Numbered from the stretch's first letter, positions 22,970 to 32,662 are shown. The stretch is 64,000 bases of DNA from Citrobacter sp. On2M (GCF_018035235.1 NZ_WPCV01000004.1:1426001-1490000); one strand, 5' to 3'. The notes: a model not told the origin generated them from the sequence alone. Numbers and translations are program-made.

Positions 22970-24802
22970 ATGACTATTGAATTAAATATTTTTTCTGGAA
23001 TGCTCGAACCTAAAAAAGGTTCGCTTGAGAAAAATAAAGACCTTCCAGTTTACGCTGGCGCTGTGAGAGCAAAAAATAAATCCGCGGCACAGGTAATGTT
23101 ACACGGAATTTTTCTGCAATTTGCACCAGAACTTGCTGATGATTATTTCAAACCTAAAGTATGGGAGGACAGCGAAGACGTCCCACGACCTGAACTTATG
23201 GGCGTATTAACTCCTGATTTTTTCTCTGATGAAATAGTCTGGAATGCTGAAGCCGGCAAACCTGAACGCGTGCTGGTTGAGCCTGAACTTGCTGGTGATG
23301 GTACAGTCGCAGAAAAAATGATAGCAGTAAGACCGTTACCAGCTAACTATCGCGCCGCCAGCCTGGTGCTGTTTGGACCTGTCGAGGAAATCACAGCCAA
23401 TCAATACGGTCAGGTAATGGATCTGGTAAACGATGAAGAAAGCAGTTTTGCTCGTGAAATGGCTGAAGCCATCGCCCGGGAATCTCGCGTGCTGGCGCTG
23501 CTGCCGGAACGTCAGGAAGAACTGCTGGCGCATCTGCGTGCAACTGTCAAAGAAACGGCACAATGGCCCGATTTCAAAAGGCCGATTGTTAAGTGGATCG
23601 AAACTCCGCCCGCGCAACGCGAACCCGTCAAATTAACCACGGACAGCGCAGAAACCGGCAACGAGACGCACACCGAATCAGGTTGCACCCTGGGCGGCGG
23701 AAACCAAACCGATCGCGTTCTTCCCCATACGCTGGCAACCCTGCGCCATGAGACGTGCCTTGGTATTCTGGGTATTGCTATGGATTTCGACATCTACGAA
23801 CTGCCACATGCTGTTCATGAGCGTGCAAAAAAAATGGAAGAAACCGGCACCGATGAGCGCTTTACCGCCTGGTGGAAACAGTTCCGCCGCACGCCTGGTA
23901 TTCTGGATTATTCAAAGGCAGCAATTATCGCCCTTATTAAATCCTCTCCGGAGGATATCTACCGTGACCCCGTAAAGCTGCGCGAGTACATCAATAAAAA
24001 TCTTACTGAGTCAGATCACGCCAATCCAGATCCGCTGATTGTTGATATCGCCTGCGGCCGCACATCCGCCCCGCTGCCACAAAAAATTGATGAGACATCT
24101 CACAATGATCAAACCGAACAGACTTTACAGGACAAAACTGAATTACCAGCAGTCTGCCCGGCTCGCGCTGCGGAACTCGACAGAGAGCTGGAGGCGGCAT
24201 TTACCAATAGCGCCTCAAATGAAGGTGAAAAAACGGAAGTGACCGAGCAGGAAGACGATCGGTTGCCGATGGATGCCCGCGAAATTGAGATTGCTCACGC
24301 GCTGAACGACCTGCTTTCCGGACGTACTGACATTATGGGTAAAGAAGAAGCGGAAGGCGTAGTTACCTGCACCGGCCACCTCATCGCTGAAGTAACCCCG
24401 CTGCTGATCATAGATATAGCCACCACTGAATTTTGTCTGTCGCCCAATTTTAGCGATGAAGAAATTCACGATGTTGCAACGACAATTCTTGATGGCTGGA
24501 CTGATGATGCCGCTGTGCGCCAGAAAATCGCCCTCGATGCGATCGTGGAATATCGCCGCCCGGAACCACCAAAAGCGGTGGTGATCGATCCGCCCGTTGT
24601 TACCGTTAAGCCGAAAAAGGACCCCGAACCAACTCCAGTATCAAATCCCGAACCGATAACCCTCACCTACCGCCAGCAGCTGACGCTCGCTGCTCTGCAG
24701 GGAATGTGCGCGAACCCGGCATATAGCAGGGAACACCACGAGATAGCAGAAAGTGTCTGCCATCTGGTTAATAGCGTTATTGAAGAGGAGTCAAGATATT
24801 GA
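22970..24802 (+). CDS. RecE-like protein lacking the exonuclease domain
   Basis: 610 residues from ATG 22970, preceded by GAGG. The sequence matches the long N-terminal region of Rac exonuclease VIII (GGGNQTDR, MDFDIYxLP, PGxLDYSxA, LTESDHANPDPLIVDIACGRTSAP) but ends before the about 260-residue C-terminal part that carries all RecE nuclease motifs. The region 390-590 is Glu/Pro-rich and low in complexity. The N-terminal part of RecE is not needed for nuclease activity, so this protein cannot act as exonuclease VIII; no recT follows. It may be a truncated gene or a separate-function descendant. Confidence 0.75.
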   Translation: MTIELNIFSGMLEPKKGSLEKNKDLPVYAGAVRAKNKSAAQVMLHGIFLQFAPELADDYFKPKVWEDSEDVPRPELMGVLTPDFFSDEIVWNAEAGKPERVLVEPELAGDGTVAEKMIAVRPLPANYRAASLVLFGPVEEITANQYGQVMDLVNDEESSFAREMAEAIARESRVLALLPERQEELLAHLRATVKETAQWPDFKRPIVKWIETPPAQREPVKLTTDSAETGNETHTESGCTLGGGNQTDRVLPHTLATLRHETCLGILGIAMDFDIYELPHAVHERAKKMEETGTDERFTAWWKQFRRTPGILDYSKAAIIALIKSSPEDIYRDPVKLREYINKNLTESDHANPDPLIVDIACGRTSAPLPQKIDETSHNDQTEQTLQDKTELPAVCPARAAELDRELEAAFTNSASNEGEKTEVTEQEDDRLPMDAREIEIAHALNDLLSGRTDIMGKEEAEGVVTCTGHLIAEVTPLLIIDIATTEFCLSPNFSDEEIHDVATTILDGWTDDAAVRQKIALDAIVEYRRPEPPKAVVIDPPVVTVKPKKDPEPTPVSNPEPITLTYRQQLTLAALQGMCANPAYSREHHEIAESVCHLVNSVIEEESRY

Positions 24803-25101
24803 ACATTGCCAAAGAAGCGATCGCCGTTAGCCGATTCAGTGAGTTTCCGGACACACTTGTTACTCTCGAGTTATGCCGTGTTTTTGCCCAGAGAGAAAAA
24901 CGCCGCGTCGGCGAATCATTGCGGGCGTGTGCCCGCATATTACAGAAAAAGGTTCAACATGAACGCTTGCGCGAAACTCTGGAAACGATGGGCAAAAGCC
25001 AGTTCCCGGAAACACAAATAGCCCGCATCCGCGATTGTATCCGCAGGATGGAAACGGTCCTTGATCGGAGTATGCCGCGTGCGCCTGATAAATCGCAGTA
25101 A
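24799..25101 (+). CDS. Hypothetical left-operon phage protein (100 residues)
   Basis: Starts at TTG 24799, overlapping the stop of the RecE-like gene by 4 bp, with GAGGAG 10 bases upstream. Basic and mainly helical (TLELCRVFAQREKRRVGESLRACARILQKKVQHERLRETLETMG). Typical companion of the preceding gene in Salmonella prophages; function unknown. Confidence 0.6.
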   Translation: MNIAKEAIAVSRFSEFPDTLVTLELCRVFAQREKRRVGESLRACARILQKKVQHERLRETLETMGKSQFPETQIARIRDCIRRMETVLDRSMPRAPDKSQ

Positions 25102-25321
25102 AAATGATCCTGTTTTCGGTAAGGCATGTGCAACAGCCTTAAAGGCGCATGCTGAAAAGTTCGGTGAACATGGCAAGCAACACACTCAGACCATGTACAC
25201 CGTACTTATTAACGGCAAAAAAGTAACTGTCGAGGTTATCACCCGCCGACGCAGTTATGTAGCAACTGCAATGACCGGTGTTCGATACCTGCGAAGGCTT
25301 CCCGGCATTGCTGATTTTTGA
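25079..25321 (+). CDS. DUF4060 family phage protein
   Basis: 80 residues from GTG 25079 (VRLINRSKNDPVFGKAC), with CGGAG upstream; the frame before it lacks a start signal. The conserved core is KQHTQTMYTVLINGKKVTVEVITRRRSYVATAMTG. It overlaps the previous gene by 23 bp. Common in the int-xis region of lambdoid phages; function unknown. Confidence 0.75.
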   Translation: MRLINRSKNDPVFGKACATALKAHAEKFGEHGKQHTQTMYTVLINGKKVTVEVITRRRSYVATAMTGVRYLRRLPGIADF

Positions 25322-25377
25322 CAATCAACCTGTGCTGGCTGTTGCGTGTATCGTAATGGCTGGCTATCGAGGTGAAA

Positions 25378-25638
25378 GTGAAACTTGTATCACTCGAACG
25401 CTGGGCGGAACTCAGATATGAAGTACCGCCACCAATAGGAACGCTAAGGAAATGGGCGCGAAACGGGAATATCTACCCAGCACCAGAGAAGGAAGGCACC
25501 CAGTATCGCGTTAGGCCGGATGCGGTTTTTATCCGACCAAATAAATATTGTAAAACGATCAATACAAACCAAAGCAGACACCCGTTAAAAGGGCGATTGA
25601 TAGAGAGGATTATCGATGGCGAGGCCGGACAAGTATGA
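25378..25638 (+). CDS. xis: Excisionase
   Basis: 86 residues from GTG 25378 after GAGGTG. Winged-helix excisionase fold: VSLERWAELRYEVPPPIGTLRKWARNGNIYPAPEKEG, then a beta-rich wing with YRVRPDAVFIRP and a basic tail. It overlaps int by 23 bp, the usual xis-int coupling. It directs integrase toward excision. Confidence 0.85.
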   Translation: MKLVSLERWAELRYEVPPPIGTLRKWARNGNIYPAPEKEGTQYRVRPDAVFIRPNKYCKTINTNQSRHPLKGRLIERIIDGEAGQV

Positions 25639-26695
25639 CGCTAATTTGCCTAAGAATCTGACCTATCGTAAAGCCAGGAAGTCATATTCCTGGCGCAATC
25701 CCGTCGACGGAAAAGAGATATCTCTGGGTAAAATTTCGCGCAGGGAAGCGATCGCCCAGGCCATTGAAGCAAATCACTACATCGATAAAAATTACACTCC
25801 AATCGCCCTGCTCGAACAACTGAAAGGTACTAATGAATACACCATGGCCAGCTGGCTCGATCGGTACGAAATTATCCTGCAACGACGCAAGTTGGCGACC
25901 AATACTTACAAAGTTCGCGCCGGGCAGCTGGCGACCATTAGAGAATACTTTGGCGTAATGATACTGGCCAGCATAACCACCCGAGATGTGGCTGAGTTTA
26001 TTGATCGCTGGACGGAGTGCGGCAAAACAACGATGGCAGGAACCATGCGATCAGTACTGTCTGATGTTTTCCGTGAGGCCGTTGTGGAAGGGCGTGTTGA
26101 TTCCAATCCTGTGGACCCAACTCGAGCACCGAAAATTAAAGTGCTGCGCGAACGCCTGGAATATGAAATGTTTGTGGCCGTTCGTGCTGGTGCAGAGCGC
26201 ATGCCAGCATGGTTCGGCCTGGCGATGGATCTCGCCCTAGTCACCGGTCAGCGACGTGAAGACGTCGCCCGGATGCGCTTCAGTGACATTAAAGATGACC
26301 GACTGTACATCGAACAACAAAAAACCGGGTCTTGCCTTGCTATCCCACTTTCACTGACGTTGAAAGCATCCGGCCTGAGACTGTCGACCATCATCGATCG
26401 CTGCCGGCTTGTCAGTCGATGCGATTTTTTGATAAGCCCCGGGATCAGAAAAAACAGCGAAGACGGAAGCATAAACCTGGACAGTCTGACAAAAGGTTTT
26501 GTGAAAGCACGAAATTTTTCTGGTTTAAAGTTTTCAGAAAACCCACCTTCATTTCATGAAATTCGGAGTCTGGCAGGAAGGATGTATGAGAAGGAATTCG
26601 GGAAGGATTTTGCGCAAAAACTGCTGGGACACAAGTCAGAAAAAATGACTGAGAAGTATCTTGATACGAGAAAAAAAGAGTATGTGCTGATCTAA
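25616..26695 (+). CDS. int: Tyrosine-type integrase of the prophage
   Basis: 359 residues, lambda-like. An N-terminal arm-binding domain (residues 1-65, SWRNPVDGKEISLGKISRREA), a core-binding domain (about 75-170) and the catalytic domain with the Arg of TGQRREDVARMR, the HEIRSLAGRMY box (H-x-x-R) and LLGHKSEKMTEKYLD (second His and the Tyr nucleophile). All catalytic residues are present. The gene stands next to the right attachment site, about 130 bp away, and belongs to the group that recombines at the SdsR terminator. Confidence 0.95.
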   Translation: MARPDKYDANLPKNLTYRKARKSYSWRNPVDGKEISLGKISRREAIAQAIEANHYIDKNYTPIALLEQLKGTNEYTMASWLDRYEIILQRRKLATNTYKVRAGQLATIREYFGVMILASITTRDVAEFIDRWTECGKTTMAGTMRSVLSDVFREAVVEGRVDSNPVDPTRAPKIKVLRERLEYEMFVAVRAGAERMPAWFGLAMDLALVTGQRREDVARMRFSDIKDDRLYIEQQKTGSCLAIPLSLTLKASGLRLSTIIDRCRLVSRCDFLISPGIRKNSEDGSINLDSLTKGFVKARNFSGLKFSENPPSFHEIRSLAGRMYEKEFGKDFAQKLLGHKSEKMTEKYLDTRKKEYVLI

Positions 26696-26737
26696 TTTTT
26701 CTTCGTAAATGAATTGTGAATGTTAAAAATGGTGTGG

Positions 26738-26743
26738 TATAAC
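26738..26743 (+). promoter_or_regulatory. Possible rightward promoter at the prophage end
   Basis: TTGTGA (26714-26719), 18-bp spacer, TATAAC (26738-26743). It would transcribe out of the prophage into the RyeA side of the sdsR locus and could replace the native RyeA promoter separated by integration. Confidence 0.35.
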
Positions 26744-26764
26744 GGATAAAGACCGAATATTTGA

Positions 26765-26794
26765 ATTCGGACAAATTTCGGACATTTTCGGACA
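26765..26794. repeat. Arm-type repeats at the right prophage end
   Basis: ATTCGGACA (26765), TTTCGGACA (26776) and TTTCGGACA (26786), spaced 10-11 bp, in the same orientation as the left set at 661-690. Probable integrase arm sites. Confidence 0.7.
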
Positions 26795-26825
26795 TAGAGT
26801 CCTAAGTAACTGAAATTAAAGCCCG

Positions 26826-26853
26826 ATAAAAAGAGACCGAATACGATTCCTGT
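26826..26853. repeat. Right prophage attachment site (attR core)
   Basis: 28 bp identical to 517-544. On this side the second terminator arm (gtattcggtc) and the whole SdsR body follow, so the functional small-RNA gene is rebuilt at the yebY end. Confidence 0.92.
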
Positions 26854-26930
26854 ATTCGGTCCAGGGAAATGGCTCTTGGGAGAGAGCCGTGCGCTAAAAG
26901 TTGGCATTAATGCAGGCTAAGTTACCCTGC
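26828..26930 (-). ncRNA. sdsR: SdsR (RyeB) small RNA
   Basis: Stationary-phase, Hfq-dependent RNA that represses ompD, tolC, mutS and other mRNAs. The sequence reads leftward from a 5' end near 26930 (GCAGGGTAACTTAGCCTGC...), through the conserved stretch TTAGCGCACGGCTCTCTCCC, to the terminator GACCGAATAC...GTATTCGGTC and T-run. A sigma-S-like -10 (CTATTCT) lies just upstream at about 26935-26945. The terminator tail overlaps attR, but the phage end supplies the same bases. Confidence 0.9.
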
Positions 26931-27018
26931 TATTTAAGAATAGATGACAGCGCCAGGTTTTCCAGTCCGCGACTAAAGTGGCCGGAAAAAAAGGGCGATC
27001 GTCACGCATCCAAACGCT

Positions 27019-27056
27019 AAAACCGCAAGTTCTCCTGCGAGATCCTTGCGGTTTTT
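27019..27056 (+). terminator. Terminator after sdsR/ryeA
   Basis: AACCGCAAG / CTTGCGGTT with TTTTTT following on the strand shown; probably ends RyeA and may also act on yebY transcripts. Confidence 0.75.
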
Positions 27057-27086
27057 TATTGGAAATCAGAGCGCTACATCTGGCAA

Positions 27087-27425
27087 TTAACAGAGCTTTT
27101 CTGCACGCTCCACAAACGGCGCCAGGCTCATTTTTTCACCCGGTTTCGCCGGGTCATCAATCTGGATAATCTCGATCGGCTTCGCCGTGGTTTTCCCGCT
27201 TTCTACTTGCTGTCTGGCGACATCATTCAACGGGTATTGCACCAGCGTACTGGGGTTGATGACATACAGTGCGTTTCCTGGACGGCAGGTCAGCATCACC
27301 TCTTCCCGATTAAACGCCCACTTATCTTTGCCAACCTCAAAACGGCTGACGGTAATGACCTGTGGCGCAGCCAGCGCGGCCCCAGAGCTTGTCAGTAGTA
27401 ATAACGAGATAATGATTTTTTTCAT
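27087..27425 (-). CDS. yebY: YebY, small secreted protein of the copper-linked yobA-yebZ-yebY operon
   Basis: 113 residues (DUF2511) starting at ATG 27425. Signal peptide [20 protein letters not shown]; the mature part has [26 protein letters not shown] and a C-terminal Cys. Last gene of the yobA-yebZ-yebY group, in which the first two resemble the copper proteins CopC and CopD. It is the first host gene to the right of the prophage. Confidence 0.92.
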   Translation of the reverse strand: MKKIIISLLLLTSSGAALAAPQVITVSRFEVGKDKWAFNREEVMLTCRPGNALYVINPSTLVQYPLNDVARQQVESGKTTAKPIEIIQIDDPAKPGEKMSLAPFVERAEKLC

Positions 27426-27445
27426 GCGTTTCGCCAGTCCATCAA

Positions 27446-28318
27446 TCAGAAAGGTTCGAGAGTGGCAAACAGGCTGACTATCGCCAGCACAACCGCCCCA
27501 ATTCCCCATTCCAGCTTAGTCATCCAAATAAAATAGAGAGTCATACTGCGGTTATCCTGCCGCATGCGTGGTACCAAAACATACCGATTCGCCAGCGCAA
27601 TCGCCACCATTAGCATCACCAGAGCACCTTTTAGCAAAAGCAGTTGCCCGTAAGCCATGTGCCAGGGAATGGAAAAACCGACAATAAACAGCGCATTCAT
27701 GATACCAGTAAGTAAAACACCGATAACGAAAAGATGCCCAAAGCGGGAAAAGCGCATCATGGTACTGATGGCCTGTTCCCGCCAGCGGCTATGCGCCATT
27801 CGCATACAGTAAAGTACGGGCAGCAAACCGCCGAACCAGGCGGCAGCGCATACCAGATGCAGGGCGTGGTTAACCTGCTGGAATGCCCCAACGATACCGC
27901 TGTGCAGCGTTGCATGTCCGACGCCAGCTAGCAAAATAAACTGCGCAATCGTCAACATTAACAGCAGTCGCGGCATGTTGCGCGGGACCATAATTGTCAC
28001 CACCAACGTAACCAGCGCGAGGATAATTTGCCATAGCCATACGCCACCAAACTGCGTTTGCAGCACGGCACCCCAAACGTCAGTAGAGGCAACATCCCGC
28101 CAGCCTGAGCCCATTAACCCCCCCTGGATCGCCAGCATCAGCGTCGCGCTGATGAAGCTCCACGCTGCGGCATGCTGTTGCAGACGCAAAAAACGACGCA
28201 TCATTAAACGACGAACCGAAACGGGAGCCAGCCATGCGCCGTAAAGCGCACAGCCAAACACCAGCATCAGCGTGGTAAAATGGATAAAACGCAGTGCAAC
28301 CCAGGTAAATGCCAGCAT
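27446..28318 (-). CDS. yebZ: CopD-family inner-membrane protein YebZ
   Basis: 290 residues with eight hydrophobic segments and conserved membrane His residues ([38 protein letters not shown]), the pattern of CopD copper-resistance/uptake proteins. It starts 3 bp after yobA and is followed by yebY after 20 bp. Believed to move copper across the inner membrane together with YobA. Confidence 0.93.
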   Translation of the reverse strand: MLAFTWVALRFIHFTTLMLVFGCALYGAWLAPVSVRRLMMRRFLRLQQHAAAWSFISATLMLAIQGGLMGSGWRDVASTDVWGAVLQTQFGGVWLWQIILALVTLVVTIMVPRNMPRLLLMLTIAQFILLAGVGHATLHSGIVGAFQQVNHALHLVCAAAWFGGLLPVLYCMRMAHSRWREQAISTMMRFSRFGHLFVIGVLLTGIMNALFIVGFSIPWHMAYGQLLLLKGALVMLMVAIALANRYVLVPRMRQDNRSMTLYFIWMTKLEWGIGAVVLAIVSLFATLEPF

Positions 28319-28321
28319 TGG

Positions 28322-28696
28322 TTATTTCACGCTAAAGGTATATTGCCCCTTTGTCTTATGACCATCCACGGAGACGACGTGCCAGTCGACCGTGTATTTC
28401 CCGGCCTCAAGCGTTTGAGCAAGCGGAACAATCAATTGCGTTTTATCCTGTTCACTGCGAGACGCCTTGCCCGTTTTGATCTGTTCTTTATTTGGGCCTG
28501 TCAGCGTTGCTCCGCTAAATCCGGGTTCCACGCCTTCAGAAAAATTCAGCGTCAACGCCTGAGGAGATGTCGTAACCTCAGCATTCGCAGCCGGATTTTG
28601 TTTTGTCAGATGAGCATGCGCCAGGGCTGCGGGCGTTGCCAGCACGCTGGCGAGTACGATGAGAGCGTTGCGAAGCAGAGATGCAGATGAAGCCAT
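28322..28696 (-). CDS. yobA: CopC-family periplasmic copper-binding protein YobA
   Basis: 124 residues: signal peptide with cleavage after ALAHA, leaving His at the mature N-terminus (AHAHLTKQNPA), a copper ligand in CopC proteins. The rest is the beta-barrel domain (LTLNFSEGVEPGFSGATLTGP, YTVDWHVVSVDGHKTKGQYTFSV), with a further His near the end. First gene of the operon. Confidence 0.93.
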   Translation of the reverse strand: MASSASLLRNALIVLASVLATPAALAHAHLTKQNPAANAEVTTSPQALTLNFSEGVEPGFSGATLTGPNKEQIKTGKASRSEQDKTQLIVPLAQTLEAGKYTVDWHVVSVDGHKTKGQYTFSVK

Positions 28697-28839
28697 TTCA
28701 ACTATTCCTTTTTGTTATGTCTAATCTATAGAGAATAACCTTCTACAATGATCGAGTCGAGAATCATCATTTCGGTCTTGCCATTAATGCACACTCTTAG
28801 TAACTTTGCGCGCCGAAAGACAGAGAAAAGGAGAAGCCC

Positions 28840-29070
28840 ATGAACATCAATCTGGCCAAACTTGAGCAGGCGGAGATGGATAAGGTCAATGTTGACCTGG
28901 CCGCTGCGGGTGTTGCGTTTAAGGAGCGATACAACATGCCCGTTGTTGCTGAAGTTGTTGAACGTGAACAGCCCGAACATTTACGCGACTGGTTTCGCGA
29001 AAGGCTTATCGCGCACCGACTGGCATCCGTTTCCCTTTCCCGTTTACCTTACGAGCCTAAAGTTAAATAA
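28840..29070 (+). CDS. holE: DNA polymerase III theta subunit
   Basis: 76 residues, the usual length. Theta binds the proofreading subunit epsilon in the polymerase core and stabilises it. Start [35 protein letters not shown], end RLPYEPKVK, almost identical to E. coli. ATG is preceded by GAGAAAAGGAGAAG. Confidence 0.96.
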   Translation: MNINLAKLEQAEMDKVNVDLAAAGVAFKERYNMPVVAEVVEREQPEHLRDWFRERLIAHRLASVSLSRLPYEPKVK

Positions 29071-29176
29071 AACTTATATTACGTTACGATTCCTTACATG
29101 ATGGCTGCTACAGTATAAGTATATTCTTAATCTATACTTTAAGGATGATTGTAGACACTATGAAAAGGAAATCATT

Positions 29177-29833
29177 ATGTCACACTGGAAAATCGCAGCA
29201 GCACAGTACGAACCTCTTCATACCTCAGTTACCGAGCATGTCGCACATCACCTGCAATTCATTCAGGCAGCCGCTCAATGCCAATGTGAATTGCTGGTAT
29301 TCCCTTCCCTCTCCTTGTTAGGTTGTGTCGATGAACATGACGCGCTGCCTGCCCCACCCGATAAAGCGCTGTTAGAACCTCTCGCCCATGCCGCTGTGAC
29401 TTATCGTATGACGATCATTGCAGGACTACCGGTGGAACATAACAACCGGTTCGTAAAAGGCATCGCGCTTTTCTCTCCCAGGATGACCTCGCCCTTAATG
29501 TTTCATCATAGTCACGGAGCCTGTATCGCCCGACAGCAAAATGCCATCAGCGTTGTGGATAGCCAGCCAGAAGGAAGCGATATCGACCCTGCTTACTCAC
29601 TGTTCACCAGTTCTCAGTCCGTCAGTGAACCTGAGCTGCTCTCTTCCACATCTCGTCTACAGTGTTTCTCGCACAAGTTTGCCATTGCGGTATTAATGGC
29701 CAATGCGCGTGGCAGCAGCGCGTTATGGGATGAGCGCGGTCGATTGATTGTTCGCGCAGATAGCGGTTCTTTGCTCTTAACCGGTCAACGCACGCCACGG
29801 GGTTGGCAAGGTGATATCATTCCATTACGCTAG
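29177..29833 (+). CDS. yobB: YobB, nitrilase-superfamily protein
   Basis: 218 residues of the carbon-nitrogen hydrolase superfamily: the N-terminal half has LLVFPSLSLLGC, AAVTYRMTIIAGLPVEHNN. The Cys of the usual catalytic triad is not clear in the second half (AVLMANARGSSALWDERGRLIVRADSGSLLL), so activity is uncertain. Start ATG with AAAGGAAATC upstream. It ends 23 bp before exoX and may be co-transcribed. Confidence 0.88.
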   Translation: MSHWKIAAAQYEPLHTSVTEHVAHHLQFIQAAAQCQCELLVFPSLSLLGCVDEHDALPAPPDKALLEPLAHAAVTYRMTIIAGLPVEHNNRFVKGIALFSPRMTSPLMFHHSHGACIARQQNAISVVDSQPEGSDIDPAYSLFTSSQSVSEPELLSSTSRLQCFSHKFAIAVLMANARGSSALWDERGRLIVRADSGSLLLTGQRTPRGWQGDIIPLR

Positions 29834-29856
29834 TCGTTTTGGGTCAGGAGCATGGT

Positions 29857-30519
29857 ATGTTGCGCATAATAGATACAGAAACCTGTGGTCTGCAGGGAGG
29901 CATTGTTGAGATTGCTTCTGTCGACGTGGTTGACGGAAAAATAGTTAATCCAATGAGCCATCTGGTGCGTCCTGACCGCCCAATCAGCCCCCAGGCGATG
30001 GCAATCCATCGCATTACAGAAGCGATGGTGGCCGATAAACCGTGGATTGAAGATATCATCCCGCAGTATTACGGCAGCGAGTGGTACGTGGCGCACAATG
30101 CCAGCTTTGACCGCCGCGTATTACCCGACATGCCGGGAGAGTGGATTTGCACCATGAAACTCTCCCGGCGTTTGTGGCCGGGAATAAAATACAGCAATAT
30201 GGCGCTGTATAAATCGCGCAAGCTGAGCGTCCAGACGCCAGCAGGCCTGCATCATCACCGCGCCCTGTACGATTGTTATATCACCGCCGCACTCCTGATC
30301 GACATTATGCAGACGTCAGGCTGGACAACAGAACAGATGGTGGATATTACCGGCCGCCCCGCATTACTGACCACTTTCACTTTTGGTAAGTACCGTGGAA
30401 AACCGGTGTCAGAAGTGGCGGAACGCGACCCGGGCTATCTGCGTTGGTTATTTAATAACCTCGACAGCATGAGCCCGGAGCTGCGCTTAACGCTGAAACA
30501 CTATCTGGATAACGCCTGA
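29857..30519 (+). CDS. exoX: Exodeoxyribonuclease X
   Basis: 220 residues from ATG 29857 (MLRIIDTETCGLQGG), with CAGGAG upstream. DEDD-family 3'-5' DNA exonuclease used in mismatch repair: D-x-E in IDTETCG, D in HNASFDRR and H-x4-D in HRALYDC, all present. The C-terminal part (TFTFGKYRGKPVSEVAERDPGYLRWL) is a conserved domain shared with other nucleases. Confidence 0.95.
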   Translation: MLRIIDTETCGLQGGIVEIASVDVVDGKIVNPMSHLVRPDRPISPQAMAIHRITEAMVADKPWIEDIIPQYYGSEWYVAHNASFDRRVLPDMPGEWICTMKLSRRLWPGIKYSNMALYKSRKLSVQTPAGLHHHRALYDCYITAALLIDIMQTSGWTTEQMVDITGRPALLTTFTFGKYRGKPVSEVAERDPGYLRWLFNNLDSMSPELRLTLKHYLDNA

Positions 30520-30527
30520 GTTTAGGC

Positions 30528-32576
30528 TTACCCAGGCAGTGTTCCCTGCGCCAGCCCAATCAAAAAAGCGTATTCCAGGGCCACGCCTTCGTAAGATTTA
30601 TAACGTCCGGATTTACCGCCGTGCCCGGAATCCATATCTGTGCAGAGTAACAGCAGATGGTCGTCCGTTTTCAGCTCACGCAGTTTTGCCACCCACTTTG
30701 CCGGTTCCCAGTATTGCACCTGAGAGTCGTGCAAGCCCGTCGTTACCAGCAGATGCGGATAAGCCTGCGCGGTAACATTGTCATACGGACTGTAGCTTTT
30801 CATGTAGGTGTAATACTCTTCCTCCTGCGGATTACCCCACTCTTCAAACTCACCGGTCGTCAATGGAATTGACTCATCCAGCATTGTGGTCAGCACATCG
30901 ACAAATGGCACCTGTGCAATGACGCCATGAAACAGTTCGGGGCGCTCATTGATGGCGACACCCATTAACATTCCTCCGGCGCTTCCCCCCATGCCATAAC
31001 ATAGCGAAGGTGCGCCATAGCCCATTTTTAGCAGTGCATCGCAGACGTCGAGGTAATCATTGAAGGTATTCTTCTTCTGCAGAAACTTACCGTCTTCGTA
31101 CCATTGTTGCCCTAACTCACCGCCGCCACGCACATGGGCAATGGCATACACAAAGCCGCGATCCAGTAGGCTCAAGCGACTGCTGCTGAAATCGGCGTCC
31201 ATGCTGGCGCCATACGAGCCATAGCCATAAACCAGTAACGGATTTTTCCCTTTCAGGAAGTACTTTTGATGGTAAACCAGCGAAACCGCAACCTCTGTAC
31301 CATCACGCACAGTGATCCATAGGTGTTCGCTGCGATAGTTCGCCGCATCAAATCCGGGGACCTCCGTCTGCTTGAGCACGCGACGTTCCCCGGTGTCCAT
31401 ATCCAGTTCAAACAGCGTGTCCGGGGTGGTCATGGAGGAATAGCCATAACGCAGGCGCGATGTCTCCGGCTCAGGGTTATAGGCAAGCCAGGTCACATAA
31501 GCCGGATCGTCAAAGGCGATACCGACCACTTCACGCGTTTTACGATTGATCTGGCGTAGGCTGGTTAAGCCCCGCTGGCGCTCTTCCACCACCAACCAGT
31601 CTGTGAACAGCGTAAAGCCCTCCAGCATAATATTGTCGCGCGGCGGGATCAGCGCCTCCCAGGCTTGTTCATCACGTACCCGGGTGCGATACAGGCCGAA
31701 ATTTTTACCCTTGCGGTTGGAACGCAAATAAAACGTATGCTGATAGTGATCGAGGCTGTACTCGTGATCTTTACGCCGAGCTAAAAATACCAACGGTTCG
31801 GCATCCGCCAGCTCCGCGTCAAGCAGCAAAACCTCACTTGTGGTCGCGCTGGCGACATGAATAACGACATAGTGTAACGATGTGGTTTTATGCAGGCTGA
31901 CATAAAACATGTCATCAGCCTCTTCATATACCAGCTCATCCAGGGATGATGGCGAGCCGACAGTATGCCGCCAAACCTGATACGGGAGCAGAGTGGTTGC
32001 ATGTTTGCGCACATAATAGAAGGTCTGCGAGTCATTCGCCCAGATCAGGTCCGGTTCAACGTTTTCCAGAACTTCCGGATACCAGTTCCCGCTTTGCAGA
32101 TTGCGAAACCGCACACCATATTGCCGACGAGAAAGATAATCTTCGGCCAGCGCCATGATGGTGTTATCCGGAGATATCGCCAGCCCGCCCAGCGTATAAA
32201 ACTCACTGTGGGCCGCACGCTGATTACCATCCAACAGCGTGTCCCATTCATCCCACTCTTCACTCAAGGCAGACTGACGCTGATAAATGGCATATTCGCA
32301 CCCCGGTTCATAAATATGCCGGTAGCGATAACCATTCTTCACATAGGGGGCGGAAGCGTCCTGAGGCGGGATTCGGTCGATAATCTCTTTCAGGACGCGA
32401 TCCTGCAAGGCCTGCTGCGAGGCCATAATCTGGCGGCCATACGCATTTTCTTGTTGCAGATAATTCAGCACTTCTGGCTGCGAGCGGGTGTCATCTCGCA
32501 GCCAGTAATAATTATCAACGCGGGTGTCGCCATGCTGAGTCATGGCGTGGGGAATACGAGAAGCTGTTGGTAGCAT
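30528..32576 (-). CDS. ptrB: Oligopeptidase B (protease II)
   Basis: 682 residues from ATG 32576 ([29 protein letters not shown]). Serine peptidase that cuts peptides after Arg or Lys in the cytoplasm. An N-terminal beta-propeller is followed by the alpha/beta hydrolase domain with nucleophile GGSAGG, an Asp in the [17 protein letters not shown] region and catalytic His in [10 protein letters not shown]. Converges with exoX, 8 bp between the stops. Confidence 0.95.
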   Translation of the reverse strand: MLPTASRIPHAMTQHGDTRVDNYYWLRDDTRSQPEVLNYLQQENAYGRQIMASQQALQDRVLKEIIDRIPPQDASAPYVKNGYRYRHIYEPGCEYAIYQRQSALSEEWDEWDTLLDGNQRAAHSEFYTLGGLAISPDNTIMALAEDYLSRRQYGVRFRNLQSGNWYPEVLENVEPDLIWANDSQTFYYVRKHATTLLPYQVWRHTVGSPSSLDELVYEEADDMFYVSLHKTTSLHYVVIHVASATTSEVLLLDAELADAEPLVFLARRKDHEYSLDHYQHTFYLRSNRKGKNFGLYRTRVRDEQAWEALIPPRDNIMLEGFTLFTDWLVVEERQRGLTSLRQINRKTREVVGIAFDDPAYVTWLAYNPEPETSRLRYGYSSMTTPDTLFELDMDTGERRVLKQTEVPGFDAANYRSEHLWITVRDGTEVAVSLVYHQKYFLKGKNPLLVYGYGSYGASMDADFSSSRLSLLDRGFVYAIAHVRGGGELGQQWYEDGKFLQKKNTFNDYLDVCDALLKMGYGAPSLCYGMGGSAGGMLMGVAINERPELFHGVIAQVPFVDVLTTMLDESIPLTTGEFEEWGNPQEEEYYTYMKSYSPYDNVTAQAYPHLLVTTGLHDSQVQYWEPAKWVAKLRELKTDDHLLLLCTDMDSGHGGKSGRYKSYEGVALEYAFLIGLAQGTLPG

Positions 32577-32662
32577 GTCATTGTTCTTTTGCTTAATCAT
32601 CCTATAAGGGTGGCAAAAGACAGCAATGATGCAAGCGAAACATGCACCTTAGCGGTAAGTAT

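Larger units (their letters stand above)
26800..27056 (+). ncRNA. ryeA: RyeA (SraC) RNA antisense to SdsR, 5' end uncertain
   Basis: In E. coli and Salmonella RyeA is a roughly 250-nt RNA covering SdsR on the other strand and ending at a terminator before yebY. A matching terminator is present at 27019-27056. Counting back puts its start near 26800, inside prophage DNA, so the promoter here would be phage-derived or lost. Confidence 0.5.

Noticed and set aside
26826..26853. A tRNA gene as integration target
   Set aside because: No tRNA fold at either end; the repeat is the SdsR terminator arm.
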